A stretch of 41,707 nucleotides of DNA, taken from Rhodopirellula sp. Lineage in GTDB: Bacteria > Planctomycetota > Planctomycetia > Pirellulales > Pirellulaceae. The translations under genes were made by a program, and so were the position numbers. The notes under the pieces are model-generated. The model searched no databases. It was given only the letters and a program-made list of their open reading frames with translations, and was not told where the DNA came from. Location of the stretch: contig NZVD01000051.1 of NCBI GenBank assembly GCA_002701385.1, positions 177,626 to 219,332 of the forward strand. The letters run 5' to 3'. Positions 7,571-16,523 of the stretch are shown here, in pieces. Every line of letters begins with the position of its first letter. The stretch's first letter is position 1.

Positions 7571-7801
7571 TTGATTAAACTCCTTGGCAGACTTATGCAG
7601 ATGGCTGGTTTGGTAATTCTCCCTGCTGCCATTTTACTGCAGTTGATTTTTGATGACCCTGATACGAATCAGAGCGAATTAGAAAGGACTGGACAGGATG
7701 TTTTTGGATTTGGGGTGGATGGATTATTGGTCGCCATGATCTTCGGTGTTTGTGTCTTTTATTTGGGACGCATGATTGAAGGGTATACTTCTCAAAGTTA
7801 G
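7571..7801 (+). CDS. Small two-helix membrane protein, first gene of the long operon
   Basis: A 76-residue protein with two hydrophobic helices (about 4-27 and 48-67). A short acidic loop (FDDPDTNQSELERTGQDVFG) lies between them, and a Gly-rich turn FGFGVDG precedes the second helix. The proposed start is TTG at 7571, preceded by GGAG at 7558-7561; no in-frame ATG gives a full first helix. Its stop falls 13 bases before the GTG start of the beta-propeller gene. I cannot name a family. Its short length and unusual start codon lower confidence, but the ribosome site and two clean helices support a real gene. Confidence 0.6.
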   Translation: MIKLLGRLMQMAGLVILPAAILLQLIFDDPDTNQSELERTGQDVFGFGVDGLLVAMIFGVCVFYLGRMIEGYTSQS

Positions 7802-7814
7802 GGAGAGTGCTACG

Positions 7815-9929
7815 GTGCCGACGAGTAATGCTGGACGCTGGGTGACATGCTGGATGGTAGGGGTGACGTTGTGGTACTCCGCCAGTGTGATGGCTCAAAT
7901 GCCGTTGGTGCCGATTCCCAATGCGGTCGGCTTGGCTGATCAACGATTGAACTTATTACCGGCAGATGGATATCAACTGATCGAACAAGCCAATCAGGCT
8001 TTTCAGGCAGATCAGATTCTTAGAGCGGGGGATCGTTTAAATCAGTTACTGTATCAGTTTGGAGATCATTTAGTACCGCTCCCAGATCACACAGAAGGTG
8101 AGTTTAAAAGCTTCGTATCGGTGATCGATTTCGTCAATGCCTGGGTTGCTCATTCGCAACGACCGGATGTCTTTACACCGGTTTCTAAAGCCAGGCAGTT
8201 CGCATCATTGAAGCAAGGCATTGAGCCAGCATTGCATCTGTCTCGCCAATTTCCGGGCGTTTGGTCAGATCCAAACTGGAATTTGGCTCTGAGCGACCAC
8301 TTACTGGAATCGAATGACGTCATCGGAGCTCGATGGCTTCTCGAACGGTATCAAGCAGAACCAGTTGTCGGAGTGGGCAACACGTTTACGGGACGGTGGC
8401 AATTGAGTGCCGAGCGTTCAGTACTGGATTCACACAAACGCCTCGCTCGTCAGGCATTACTGGAAATTCTGGAACAGCGTCAGCCTCAGGCTTTACGCAA
8501 ACTAAAGGAGATTGAAGCGAGTGCAGGGCAGAACTCGTTTTCCCTAGGGGGAGTGGATGGGGATCTGCATGAATTACTTTTGGGATTCTATCAGCAGCAT
8601 CTGGGAGGAAAGGAGCCAGCGATCGCGTTTACTCCTCCTGCTATACAAGAGCTTTCCCAACATAGGGTTGTCAGCGAGTCAGTACGCTGGACGCTTTCAC
8701 TTGAGGATTTATTGCACGGACGCGGGGTTGATCAACGACTCGAACTCCACCCTGTTGTTGATGAGGGACGTCTATTTATCAATACATTAAACGGAGTGCT
8801 TGCCGTGCAGGTGGATACAGGGGCTCCTCTATTTGGCGACGGTGATGAGGCGTTTTGGTTATTTCAGAGTGGCGGAGATCAGGTAGCCGATTGGTATGAC
8901 TCTGAGATTCCTTATTGGGGTGTTGCGAAGCCAGATTTGGATGTGGAAGGAGATTTATTAGCCGTTCGTCAGGGGGATCCCGCTCTCACGCATCACCTCA
9001 GTGTAGAAGCCGGTCAAATTGAAGGTAACTCGATTGCTGTTCTTGATTTGTCTGAGCAGGGACGGATACTGGATGGGTTTCCGCTTGTCCTGCCACCTGC
9101 CGAGGAAGACTCGTATCAGGTGTTTGCCACTGCGCCCCGTATCGTCGGGGAAAACTTATTGGTGGGAATCCGAGAAAATCAGGCATTCCAATGTCGTCAT
9201 TATTTGGCTTGTTATGACTTGGCCGGAGGCGTCCAGAAGTGGCGATGTTATTTGGGGTCAGCTCGCCCGATTGCGAACCGTACCATCACCGATTTAATGG
9301 CGGCGGAACTGACGATTCTAGGGACACAGGCAATTGTCAGTACCAACACCGGGTTGTTAGCCTCGGTAGATTTTTCAGGACACTTAGATTGGGTTTGCTC
9401 TTATCCACGTAGTTATCATCAAATAGAGTCTGCGAGCCTTGAAGAGAAAACAGTCAGATCATCCCAAGTTCAATTTAACCGAGATAATATGACGCTGGTG
9501 GTAACACCTGCAGATTCCAAGTTCGTATTTTCGGTAGACATTCGAAGTGGCTTATTAAATTCTTCCATCGAGCGGCCGCTGCATGCCAACACCGCATCTG
9601 CACAATTGCCAGACGGAACTCTTATCTTACTGGGCCATGAGCTATTGCAATACCAGCAAGGAGAATTTCAAGAGAATGAGCTGGCCGGTTGGACGCCATT
9701 AGCAGCGTTTAGTATCTGTGGCGACCGTTTATTCTTTCTAGATGCCAATAACGGTCTGATAGAAGCAGGGTTAGATGTTACTCAACAATTAAAATCGTTA
9801 AAAAGGTCGGATTTGCCAGTCGCTGCTGGCTATCAGCTGCAGGTATTGGATCAAACAATCATCTTGTTTGATGGTAAAATGGTGAGAGCGGTGGACGCTC
9901 GGCCTATGTCGAGCACTAGTGAACAATAG
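7815..9929 (+). CDS. Secreted PQQ-type beta-propeller protein
   Basis: About 704 residues from a GTG start at 7815. I prefer it to an upstream in-frame TTG at 7776 because GGGAGAG at 7801-7807 is well placed, and because it puts the signal peptide at the N-terminus (cleavage likely after SVMA near residue 27). The first ~300 residues look helical. The rest carries repeated beta-propeller blades such as GVLAVQVDTG, SIAVLDLSEQGRILDGFPL, STNTGLLASVDFSGHLDW, FVFSVDIRSGLLNSSI and RLFFLDANNGLIEAGLD, resembling BamB/PQQ-like repeats. It is probably a periplasmic scaffold; no enzyme active site is evident. It ends five bases before the moxR gene, which places it in the MoxR/vWA operon. Confidence 0.75.
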   Translation: MPTSNAGRWVTCWMVGVTLWYSASVMAQMPLVPIPNAVGLADQRLNLLPADGYQLIEQANQAFQADQILRAGDRLNQLLYQFGDHLVPLPDHTEGEFKSFVSVIDFVNAWVAHSQRPDVFTPVSKARQFASLKQGIEPALHLSRQFPGVWSDPNWNLALSDHLLESNDVIGARWLLERYQAEPVVGVGNTFTGRWQLSAERSVLDSHKRLARQALLEILEQRQPQALRKLKEIEASAGQNSFSLGGVDGDLHELLLGFYQQHLGGKEPAIAFTPPAIQELSQHRVVSESVRWTLSLEDLLHGRGVDQRLELHPVVDEGRLFINTLNGVLAVQVDTGAPLFGDGDEAFWLFQSGGDQVADWYDSEIPYWGVAKPDLDVEGDLLAVRQGDPALTHHLSVEAGQIEGNSIAVLDLSEQGRILDGFPLVLPPAEEDSYQVFATAPRIVGENLLVGIRENQAFQCRHYLACYDLAGGVQKWRCYLGSARPIANRTITDLMAAELTILGTQAIVSTNTGLLASVDFSGHLDWVCSYPRSYHQIESASLEEKTVRSSQVQFNRDNMTLVVTPADSKFVFSVDIRSGLLNSSIERPLHANTASAQLPDGTLILLGHELLQYQQGEFQENELAGWTPLAAFSICGDRLFFLDANNGLIEAGLDVTQQLKSLKRSDLPVAAGYQLQVLDQTIILFDGKMVRAVDARPMSSTSEQ

Positions 9930-9934
9930 AGGCC

Positions 9935-11017
9935 ATGGATACAGACATCGAACAAGCCGTCTCAAAAGTACAAAAGCTATGCCAGCAGGTGCGTGAGCAG
10001 GTGGCCGTCGAGGTCGTCGGGCAAACTCAGGTGGTCGACCAAATGATCATCGGTCTGTTATGTCAGGGACATTGTTTACTGGTTGGAGTGCCGGGATTGG
10101 CTAAAACACTAATGGTTCAGGCGCTGGCTAACACCATGAAATTGTCATTTGGTCGGATTCAGTTTACGCCGGACTTAATGCCCACAGATATAACAGGGAC
10201 GGAGATTATTCAGGAGAGTGCAGAGACGGGCCAGCGTGAAATGCAATTTCAGCCCGGTCCCTTATTCACCAATGTGTTGTTGGCAGACGAAATCAATCGT
10301 ACGCCCCCTAAGACACAGGCGGCCCTCTTAGAAGCGATGCAGGAACGGCAGGTAACCGTTGGCGCGAGAACCAGAGAGCTCGATAGCCCTTTCTTTGTTT
10401 TAGCCACGCAAAATCCGATTGAGCAGGACGGAACCTATCCCCTCCCCGAAGCCCAGTTGGATCGCTTCATGTTTCAATTACTGATTGATTATCCGAGTGA
10501 AGAAGAAGAACTGGAGATCGTGCAACGAACGACGGGCGTCACACGGCCTGTTGCAGAGTCTGTAATTGAACCTCAGGATTTGCAGTTGGCGATGCGGCTA
10601 GTTCGTGAGATGCCGGTCGCCAGCCATGTGGCACATTTTGCAATTCGGCTGGCACGACTTACTCGCCCAGACCAGGATGCTCCGACATTTATTCAGGAAC
10701 ATGTGGCATGGGGTGGTGGTCCACGTAGTAGCCAGCATTTAGTTTTGGGCGCCAAGGCACACGCTTTACTGAAAGGTCGTTTGTCCGTGGACTATCAGGA
10801 TGTTGTTGCCGTGGCAGCACCCGTATTGCGTCACCGTATCCGCTTAAATTATGCGGCGATCGCAAGCCAATTGACAGCAGATGAAATAATTGAGCGTATT
10901 GTTCAGAACTTGTCGACTAACAATGACGCTGACATTGATAATCACTCGGCAGCCAGTCAGGATCATCGTGACCAGTCTTCCAAAGTCTTTAGATCCGAAG
11001 ACGTTAGCAACCCTTGA
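9935..11017 (+). CDS. MoxR-family AAA ATPase
   Basis: A 360-residue cytoplasmic AAA+ ATPase of the MoxR family, whose members act as chaperone-like remodelers together with vWA proteins. Walker A is GVPGLAKT at 51-58 and Walker B is VLLADEINR with D118/E119. The family block PPKTQAALLEAMQE follows, then sensor 1 in ATQNPIEQDGTYPLPEAQLD and the lid domain. The C-terminal end (about 330-360) is polar and poorly conserved in appearance. The last 50 bases overlap the next gene in another frame. MoxR followed by DUF58 and BatA-like genes is the standard arrangement for this family and predicts that the vWA proteins are its partners. Confidence 0.95.
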   Translation: MDTDIEQAVSKVQKLCQQVREQVAVEVVGQTQVVDQMIIGLLCQGHCLLVGVPGLAKTLMVQALANTMKLSFGRIQFTPDLMPTDITGTEIIQESAETGQREMQFQPGPLFTNVLLADEINRTPPKTQAALLEAMQERQVTVGARTRELDSPFFVLATQNPIEQDGTYPLPEAQLDRFMFQLLIDYPSEEEELEIVQRTTGVTRPVAESVIEPQDLQLAMRLVREMPVASHVAHFAIRLARLTRPDQDAPTFIQEHVAWGGGPRSSQHLVLGAKAHALLKGRLSVDYQDVVAVAAPVLRHRIRLNYAAIASQLTADEIIERIVQNLSTNNDADIDNHSAASQDHRDQSSKVFRSEDVSNP

Positions 11018-11879
11018 GGGTCTGCAGGTTAGGTCTCGCCAGATCGTGGAAGGCCTGCTTGCAGGAACGCATCGGAGTCCCTTCCGGGGCGTTAGCGTCG
11101 AATTTGCGGAACATCGAGAGTATGTTCAGGGAGATGACTTGCGCCATGTCGACTGGAATGTCTATGCTCGAACCGACAAACTCTACCTCAAGCAATTTGT
11201 TGATGAAACGAATCTGCACTGCGTGCTACTAGTCGATTCATCGGCCAGTATGCAATTTGCTACAGAGCAGAGTCTCAGTAAATATGAATATGCTCAGTGT
11301 CTGGCGGCTGCTCTTGGTTGGTTAGTCTTGCGTAACGGAGACGCTGTAGGTGCGGCTGTTAGTGAACTTCCATTGAAACAGTGGTTGCCGTCGGCTTCTC
11401 ATTCTGAGCAATTTCAGCGATTGATTGACTTACTAACCAAGGTGGAACTACAGACTCAGTCGCCTTCGAAGTCGTTTTCAGACTTTCTGACTCAAGTGGC
11501 CGTACAGTTATCTCAGAAGAGCATCGTTTTTATCCTGAGTGACTTCTTTATGGATTCGGAGGCGTTAACCCGTGGAGTCGAACGTCTAAAGGTTAAAGGC
11601 CATGATGTCACCCTGTTTCATGTTCTGGATCGTGGTGAGCTGAAGTTTCCTTTTCAAGGTGATGTGGAACTGAATTCTCTGGAAGGCCAACAGACTGTTC
11701 AGGTGGATGCTGACCTAATTGGTGGACGCTATCAGGAACTCATCGAACAATTCTGTCAGAACCTGGAAGCAACTGTTCGTAATCTTGGGGCCGATTATGA
11801 ACTTCTTGCATCGGACGTGAATCTACAAATGGCCTTGTTGACCTATTTTCAACGAAGTGCCAGTCGGAGATCAGTTTAA
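10968..11879 (+). CDS. DUF58 domain protein, MoxR partner
   Basis: About 303 residues from a GTG at 10968, preceded by AGGA at 10959-10962. An in-frame ATG at 10890 would add an implausible Thr/Ile-rich extension encoded within the moxR reading frame. The family block RSPFRGVSVEFAEHREY, GDDLRHVDWNVYART and KLYLKQFVDET is the hallmark of DUF58. It is followed by a vWA-like core with the MIDAS-type DSSASM and ILSDFF. No membrane helix is visible, unlike many DUF58 proteins, so it is probably cytoplasmic. Its stop overlaps the ATG of the BatA-like gene by one base. It likely bridges the MoxR ATPase and the membrane vWA proteins; that is inferred from family context. Confidence 0.9.
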   Translation: MTSLPKSLDPKTLATLEGLQVRSRQIVEGLLAGTHRSPFRGVSVEFAEHREYVQGDDLRHVDWNVYARTDKLYLKQFVDETNLHCVLLVDSSASMQFATEQSLSKYEYAQCLAAALGWLVLRNGDAVGAAVSELPLKQWLPSASHSEQFQRLIDLLTKVELQTQSPSKSFSDFLTQVAVQLSQKSIVFILSDFFMDSEALTRGVERLKVKGHDVTLFHVLDRGELKFPFQGDVELNSLEGQQTVQVDADLIGGRYQELIEQFCQNLEATVRNLGADYELLASDVNLQMALLTYFQRSASRRSV

Positions 11880-14077
11880 TGCTGGCATTGATATTGGAAT
11901 CACCGGAAAGACTGTGGTGGAGCTTCGTGCTCTTAGTACCGCTGTTGATTCATCTCTTACGCCGGCGGCGTTACCATCAACATGGTTGGGCCGCCATGGA
12001 ATTCGTAGTCCGGGCAATGCAGGAGAAATCCCAAAAGGCACGGCTCCAAAGACTCGTCCTGATGATCGTGCGTGTGTTCATCCTTGCTTTGTTTTTGCTG
12101 GCCGTTAGTTCTCCACAAAGTGGAGTGTCGAAATTCGATGTTGATAATATCTCCAGCGGAACGCATTACGTCTTCATTCTGGATGCTTCTTATTCAATGG
12201 GAACCATTGATCAAGTCAGCGGGGACTCTGCATTTGAAATTGCGAAACAAGAAGCGTTTGAATTATTGCACCGCCTACCTCCCGGTGATGTGGTGTCAGT
12301 ATTGACGATCGGTGACTTCGAGCGTTGGGTGATTGAATCGCCGGCCAATGACTTTCAGGAAGTTGTTGTAGCGATTGACGAGATAGAGTTGCAGGTGGGA
12401 GGAGGTAATGTAAAGACCGTACTGGAATCCACTGCCGATCTCATTTTGGAATCACGTCAGACGCATCCAGACCTGCTACATTCACACGTGATGGTTTTTA
12501 CAGACTTAGAACAAAACGTTTGGACCGGTCTGGTCGGGGAAGAATCGGAAGATGAAAGTCCACTCAAACGTCTCAAGGAATTGGGGCAAGTGTCGGTCGT
12601 AGGGTGTCAGGTCGACCCTCGATCGAATCTCGCACTCAAGAGCCTTACCTGCAGTTATCCTCAAGGGGCCTTCGCCAAAGATGTAGTGGTGATGGCCGAA
12701 GTGGAGTGTTATTACCAGGGGAAATCTGCTTCTCCTGGGATTTCTTGGTATGTGGATAATCAATTCATTCGTCGTGATGAACTAGAGATTCAGGAGGGGC
12801 AGTTGGCAACTGTCAGCTTGCCTTTGAATAATCTTGATTCCGGAAGCCATCAGGTTGAAGCGCGATTGGATGACGACTCTTTGGCCATTGATAACTCGCG
12901 TTGGATTGTGTTTGATAGTCCCGCTAAGTTTCGCGTACTTTGTGTTGAAGGAAGTCCGGGCGAATCGGAAGCATTGGAAACGGCGCTGCACCCGACAGAG
13001 GATCCTGAATGGCCTGTTTCGGTCGTCACAATTAACGAGTCTCAGGTGGAACAGCAAGAGCTAACCGAATATGAGATGGTCGCGTTCTGTGGGGCCAATG
13101 CTTTTACCAGACAAACGCGCAGTCTATTGCGAGAATTTGTCAGTCAGGGAGGCATACTACTGGTGACTCCCGGGAAGAATTTGGATACCAAATCGCTTAA
13201 CGAACTTTATGCTCTCGTTGTCGAAGAATTTGATTTTGGGATTCGCTGGGGGAATCTGATACGACAGGACGAGTCAGTTCCTCTAAAAGTCCGAGTTGCG
13301 AATCATAGAATTGGCGAGATCTTTCGTAGTAATCCGGGCAGCGGTGTAAATGAGATTCCTGTATTTGAATATGTGGAATTGGAATTGAAGCCAGACGAGA
13401 ATTCAGGGGCTGTGCTGGAACTTGAAAATGGCAGCCCCTTGTTTGCTTTTAGCTCTGTCGGTGACGGGGTTCTGTTGACATTTAGTACCTCACTGTTACT
13501 CAGCCAGTCCGAAGAGCGGTGGAGTGACCTGGGAGCGTGGCCAAGCTTTCTGCCCTTGATTCATGAGTCTCTCAAATATGTATTGGAATCCCAAAACAAA
13601 AACGGTCATGCAACACTAGGGACTACACCCGAAAGGCGAGTGTCGATGAAATACGGCCCATTGGAGGTCGAGGTCAAAAATCCCGCTGGTGTCGTCAGAC
13701 CCTACCTGTTGGATTCGCAAAATGATTTGTACTCGGGGCAACGATATATCTATTGGTTGCAACAGGACTTTAAAATTCCAGGAGTTTACTATGTGAGCTA
13801 CTCGGCTCAAGGCAAGGTGGTGGAAAATACGATGCTCGTCGGTAATCTTCGTGTTACCGAAAGCGATCATCGTTTGATCGATCAATCCACACTGGAGTTG
13901 CTAACCAATGAGCAGTATACGGATGCCAGCACCGGATCACTTCACTCGAAACCTAGACATCGCAACTGGTTTACAGCGATCTTATTGTTGACACTGATTC
14001 TAATGCTTTTCGAATTGAAGCTGAATTCGAGACAATCGGTGCGTAGTTTGGGACGTACGGGAGTGAGTAATGACTAA
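11879..14077 (+). CDS. BatA-like membrane protein with vWA domain
   Basis: A 732-residue protein with an N-terminal BatA-type segment: helix WWSFVLLVPLLIHLLRRRRY, then a second helix around residues 61-80. A periplasmic vWA domain follows with the MIDAS motif DASYSM, where the usual DxSxS is kept. Near residues 355-450 a glutamine-amidotransferase-like fold seems present (FRVLCVEGSPGE, MVAFCGANAF, FVSQGGILLVTPG). A C-terminal helix (ILLLTLILMLFELKL) returns to the membrane. The start overlaps the DUF58 stop and the end overlaps the next gene by eight bases. Bat proteins in other phyla are linked to stress tolerance, but no specific role can be read here. Confidence 0.85.
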   Translation: MLALILESPERLWWSFVLLVPLLIHLLRRRRYHQHGWAAMEFVVRAMQEKSQKARLQRLVLMIVRVFILALFLLAVSSPQSGVSKFDVDNISSGTHYVFILDASYSMGTIDQVSGDSAFEIAKQEAFELLHRLPPGDVVSVLTIGDFERWVIESPANDFQEVVVAIDEIELQVGGGNVKTVLESTADLILESRQTHPDLLHSHVMVFTDLEQNVWTGLVGEESEDESPLKRLKELGQVSVVGCQVDPRSNLALKSLTCSYPQGAFAKDVVVMAEVECYYQGKSASPGISWYVDNQFIRRDELEIQEGQLATVSLPLNNLDSGSHQVEARLDDDSLAIDNSRWIVFDSPAKFRVLCVEGSPGESEALETALHPTEDPEWPVSVVTINESQVEQQELTEYEMVAFCGANAFTRQTRSLLREFVSQGGILLVTPGKNLDTKSLNELYALVVEEFDFGIRWGNLIRQDESVPLKVRVANHRIGEIFRSNPGSGVNEIPVFEYVELELKPDENSGAVLELENGSPLFAFSSVGDGVLLTFSTSLLLSQSEERWSDLGAWPSFLPLIHESLKYVLESQNKNGHATLGTTPERRVSMKYGPLEVEVKNPAGVVRPYLLDSQNDLYSGQRYIYWLQQDFKIPGVYYVSYSAQGKVVENTMLVGNLRVTESDHRLIDQSTLELLTNEQYTDASTGSLHSKPRHRNWFTAILLLTLILMLFELKLNSRQSVRSLGRTGVSND

Positions 14078-16520
14078 CTTCGCTTCTCCTATCTGGGTTC
14101 TAGGACAGGTTCAGTCCCGTTTGCAGTTTCAATGGCCACTGCCAACCTGGTGGTTCGGTTTGATTGCCGTAGTACTAGCAATAACCATAGTGACCATTGT
14201 GAAATCGTCACACGCCACCATCTTGCAAAAGTCGACGTTGCTGACATGCCGCTTACTTGCCATGGTGGTGTTGGTTGTCATGTTGCCTGGTTGGAGTCTG
14301 CTTCAAGAAAAAACAGGTAAGCCGAAGTTGATTGTTTTGGTAGATACATCCTTGAGTATGGAGTATCCGGATAAGCATTCCCTAAAACCACTGATGCCTC
14401 TGGCAAAGTGGGTATTTGATCCTCATGAGATCGATCCAATTCTTATGCTGGATGAGGCACAGGGGGATGTGATTGTGGATTTGGTTCGTATGGAATTGTC
14501 TCATGCGTTCCTCAATGGTGCCCTTTCAATGAGCGGGCCTGCGATCAAAGATCCACAGCAACGTTTTCCGTTAATGGGGGCGTTGAAGGGAGTGGAAGAT
14601 GAATATGATATCCACCTCTATGGAGTAAACGATGTCGTAAAGCCTTTGACATACCGTGAGAATGGTAGTGTTGACGTTAATGCAGATTTGACGGTTGTCC
14701 CAAGGTCGGCGATCGGGACAGGTATCTTGGAGGTATTGAGGCGACATCGCGGTCAGTCCATGGCTGGTATCGTTCTTTTGACAGACGGAAGAGTGAATAG
14801 GGGCGCAAGTTTGAAGCAGGCGGGAGAGGTTGCCAGACAAGCCTCAGTTCCTTTAATCATCCCGCAGGTCTTTGGGAGGAGCGATGCAAAGGACTTCGAG
14901 TTAGTTCAACCGAATGCTCCCATCTCTGTATTTGTCGACGAGCCAGCGGTTTTTGAAATAGACGTGTTGCGGCATGGGAATCTTGAATCGGAATTACAGA
15001 TTCCCTTTCAGGTGTCTGATGGTGAATTGGATTACGTCATACACGCGGAGTTTCAACCGGGGAAAAGAGAGACTCAGTTAAGTATGAAATATGTCTCGAG
15101 TGAACCTGGACCAAAGACCTTGCAAGTAGAGCACCTCAGCGAAAACGGCGACTCATGGGGTCATCCAGCGTATAGTTACTTTGCAAAACGGTCTCATGAA
15201 TTTCAGTTTGAAGTGAAGGATGATGCGGTTAACGTTTTATTGATTGAAGAGTCTCCCCGATTTGAATATCGAGCCTTGGAGGATTTATTCCAACGAGCGA
15301 CGAACAAAGCGGGCCGAAAGAAGTTTGCCGTTTCGAGTGTACTAGGCTCCGTTGCCCCGCAGCTTGCACAGGAAAATCCGAATGTGTACTCGGTGATTCC
15401 GAAAGATAAAGACTGGTTATTTGGCTTTGATGTCATTGTTATTGGTGATGTGTCACCCCAATTACTCAACTTGGAATTGCAAGAGATGCTAGTTGAGTAT
15501 GTAGTCCAGCGAGGTGGAGGTTTGGCCATGCTGGCCGGTGAACAATACCTTCCGTTGAGTTATGAAGGAGAGCCATTGGAGCAGTTGTTGCCCGCAGGCG
15601 TAGAGAGATTCCAAGTGGTGGAACAGTCGGCACGACCCGCATCATTCGTTTTATCTAAGTTAGGTCGTCGCTCAAAGGTCATGTCGCTAGAGGAATCTGT
15701 TGATGAGAATATTGATATTTGGAGTCAGTTGAACGGACCTTATTGGTACTTAAAGACTCCTGCTTTGAAAACAGGTGTGCGAGTTTTGACTTTTGCGGAG
15801 TCGGAGGAAGCTGATCAAGTTCCAATGATAACGCAGCAATTTGCCGGAGCTGGACGAGTGGTATTTCATGGTTTTGATTCTTCCTGGCGTTGGCAGCGTC
15901 AAGGCTCTTCAGGAGATGCCTTTTCCCACTATTGGACACAAATGATGAGATTTCTTGCTGGCGCGTCAGTTGGCGATGGGAAAGCTGGTATCGAAATCAG
16001 TGTTCAGTCCCGACAGGTGGAGTTTGGAGAGGATAATCGCATCTATGTTCGTTACCTTGACCCTCAGCAGGCTCCGCCCGAAGACAACGTTGTTGTTCAG
16101 CTCACGAAGAACAGGCTTCAGAGTCAAATCGTAAGACTGAGCAGAGATGGAATACAGCAGGGGGTCTTTACTGGGACGATCGGAGGTTTGCAACTCGGGA
16201 AATATGTCATTGAATTTGTAAACCCACTACAAGGATCAACCAAGCCTAAGTCCGTTAATTTCTATGTTTCGACCGGCGATCCAGAAGCGGAATATCTGGA
16301 AGCGGATGAAGATGGTTTAAGGCAGTTGGCAACGTCGACGGGTGGAAAATTCTACGACTTGGAAGACTGGGGGAGAGTCCTTGAAGAGCTACCGGATGGG
16401 CGACAGGTGGTAGTGCAAAAGATAAGTGAAAGGCGTTTGTGGAATAACCATTGGTTGATTGGATTGTTCCTTTCTCTGATGAGTTTGGAATGGTGGTTAA
16501 GGCGGCGATGGTATAATTAA
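14070..16520 (+). CDS. Second vWA/GATase-like membrane protein
   Basis: An 816-residue membrane protein with the same plan as the preceding gene but little similarity by eye. Two helices are near the N-terminus (about 27-45 and 57-75), then a vWA domain with DTSLSM and LLTDGRVNRGAS. Ig-like beta segments follow, then a glutamine-amidotransferase-like block (VNVLLIEESPRFEYRALEDL, IVIGDVSPQLL, YVVQRGGGLAMLAGEQYLPL) and FHGFDSSWRWQR. A C-terminal helix ends in the basic stretch RRRWYN. The ATG at 14070 overlaps the previous stop by eight bases with GGGAGTGAG upstream. Two such large vWA proteins in tandem suggest a heteromeric envelope complex driven by MoxR; that is inference. Confidence 0.8.
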   Translation: MTNFASPIWVLGQVQSRLQFQWPLPTWWFGLIAVVLAITIVTIVKSSHATILQKSTLLTCRLLAMVVLVVMLPGWSLLQEKTGKPKLIVLVDTSLSMEYPDKHSLKPLMPLAKWVFDPHEIDPILMLDEAQGDVIVDLVRMELSHAFLNGALSMSGPAIKDPQQRFPLMGALKGVEDEYDIHLYGVNDVVKPLTYRENGSVDVNADLTVVPRSAIGTGILEVLRRHRGQSMAGIVLLTDGRVNRGASLKQAGEVARQASVPLIIPQVFGRSDAKDFELVQPNAPISVFVDEPAVFEIDVLRHGNLESELQIPFQVSDGELDYVIHAEFQPGKRETQLSMKYVSSEPGPKTLQVEHLSENGDSWGHPAYSYFAKRSHEFQFEVKDDAVNVLLIEESPRFEYRALEDLFQRATNKAGRKKFAVSSVLGSVAPQLAQENPNVYSVIPKDKDWLFGFDVIVIGDVSPQLLNLELQEMLVEYVVQRGGGLAMLAGEQYLPLSYEGEPLEQLLPAGVERFQVVEQSARPASFVLSKLGRRSKVMSLEESVDENIDIWSQLNGPYWYLKTPALKTGVRVLTFAESEEADQVPMITQQFAGAGRVVFHGFDSSWRWQRQGSSGDAFSHYWTQMMRFLAGASVGDGKAGIEISVQSRQVEFGEDNRIYVRYLDPQQAPPEDNVVVQLTKNRLQSQIVRLSRDGIQQGVFTGTIGGLQLGKYVIEFVNPLQGSTKPKSVNFYVSTGDPEAEYLEADEDGLRQLATSTGGKFYDLEDWGRVLEELPDGRQVVVQKISERRLWNNHWLIGLFLSLMSLEWWLRRRWYN

Positions 16521-16523
16521 GTT

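Noticed and set aside
7776-7814. Upstream TTG start for the beta-propeller protein
   Set aside because: It would add 13 residues before the signal peptide and overlap the preceding gene. The GTG at 7815 has a well-placed GGGAGAG.
7593-7943. 116-codon minus-strand open frame over the two-helix gene and the propeller start
   Set aside because: His/Arg/Pro-rich antisense translation with no domain; it conflicts with the plus-strand genes, which have ribosome sites and signal or membrane segments.
10890-10967. ATG at 10890 as the start of the DUF58 gene
   Set aside because: The extra 26 residues are encoded by the moxR 3' end read in another frame and look random. The GTG at 10968 has AGGA at the right distance and begins the conserved part.
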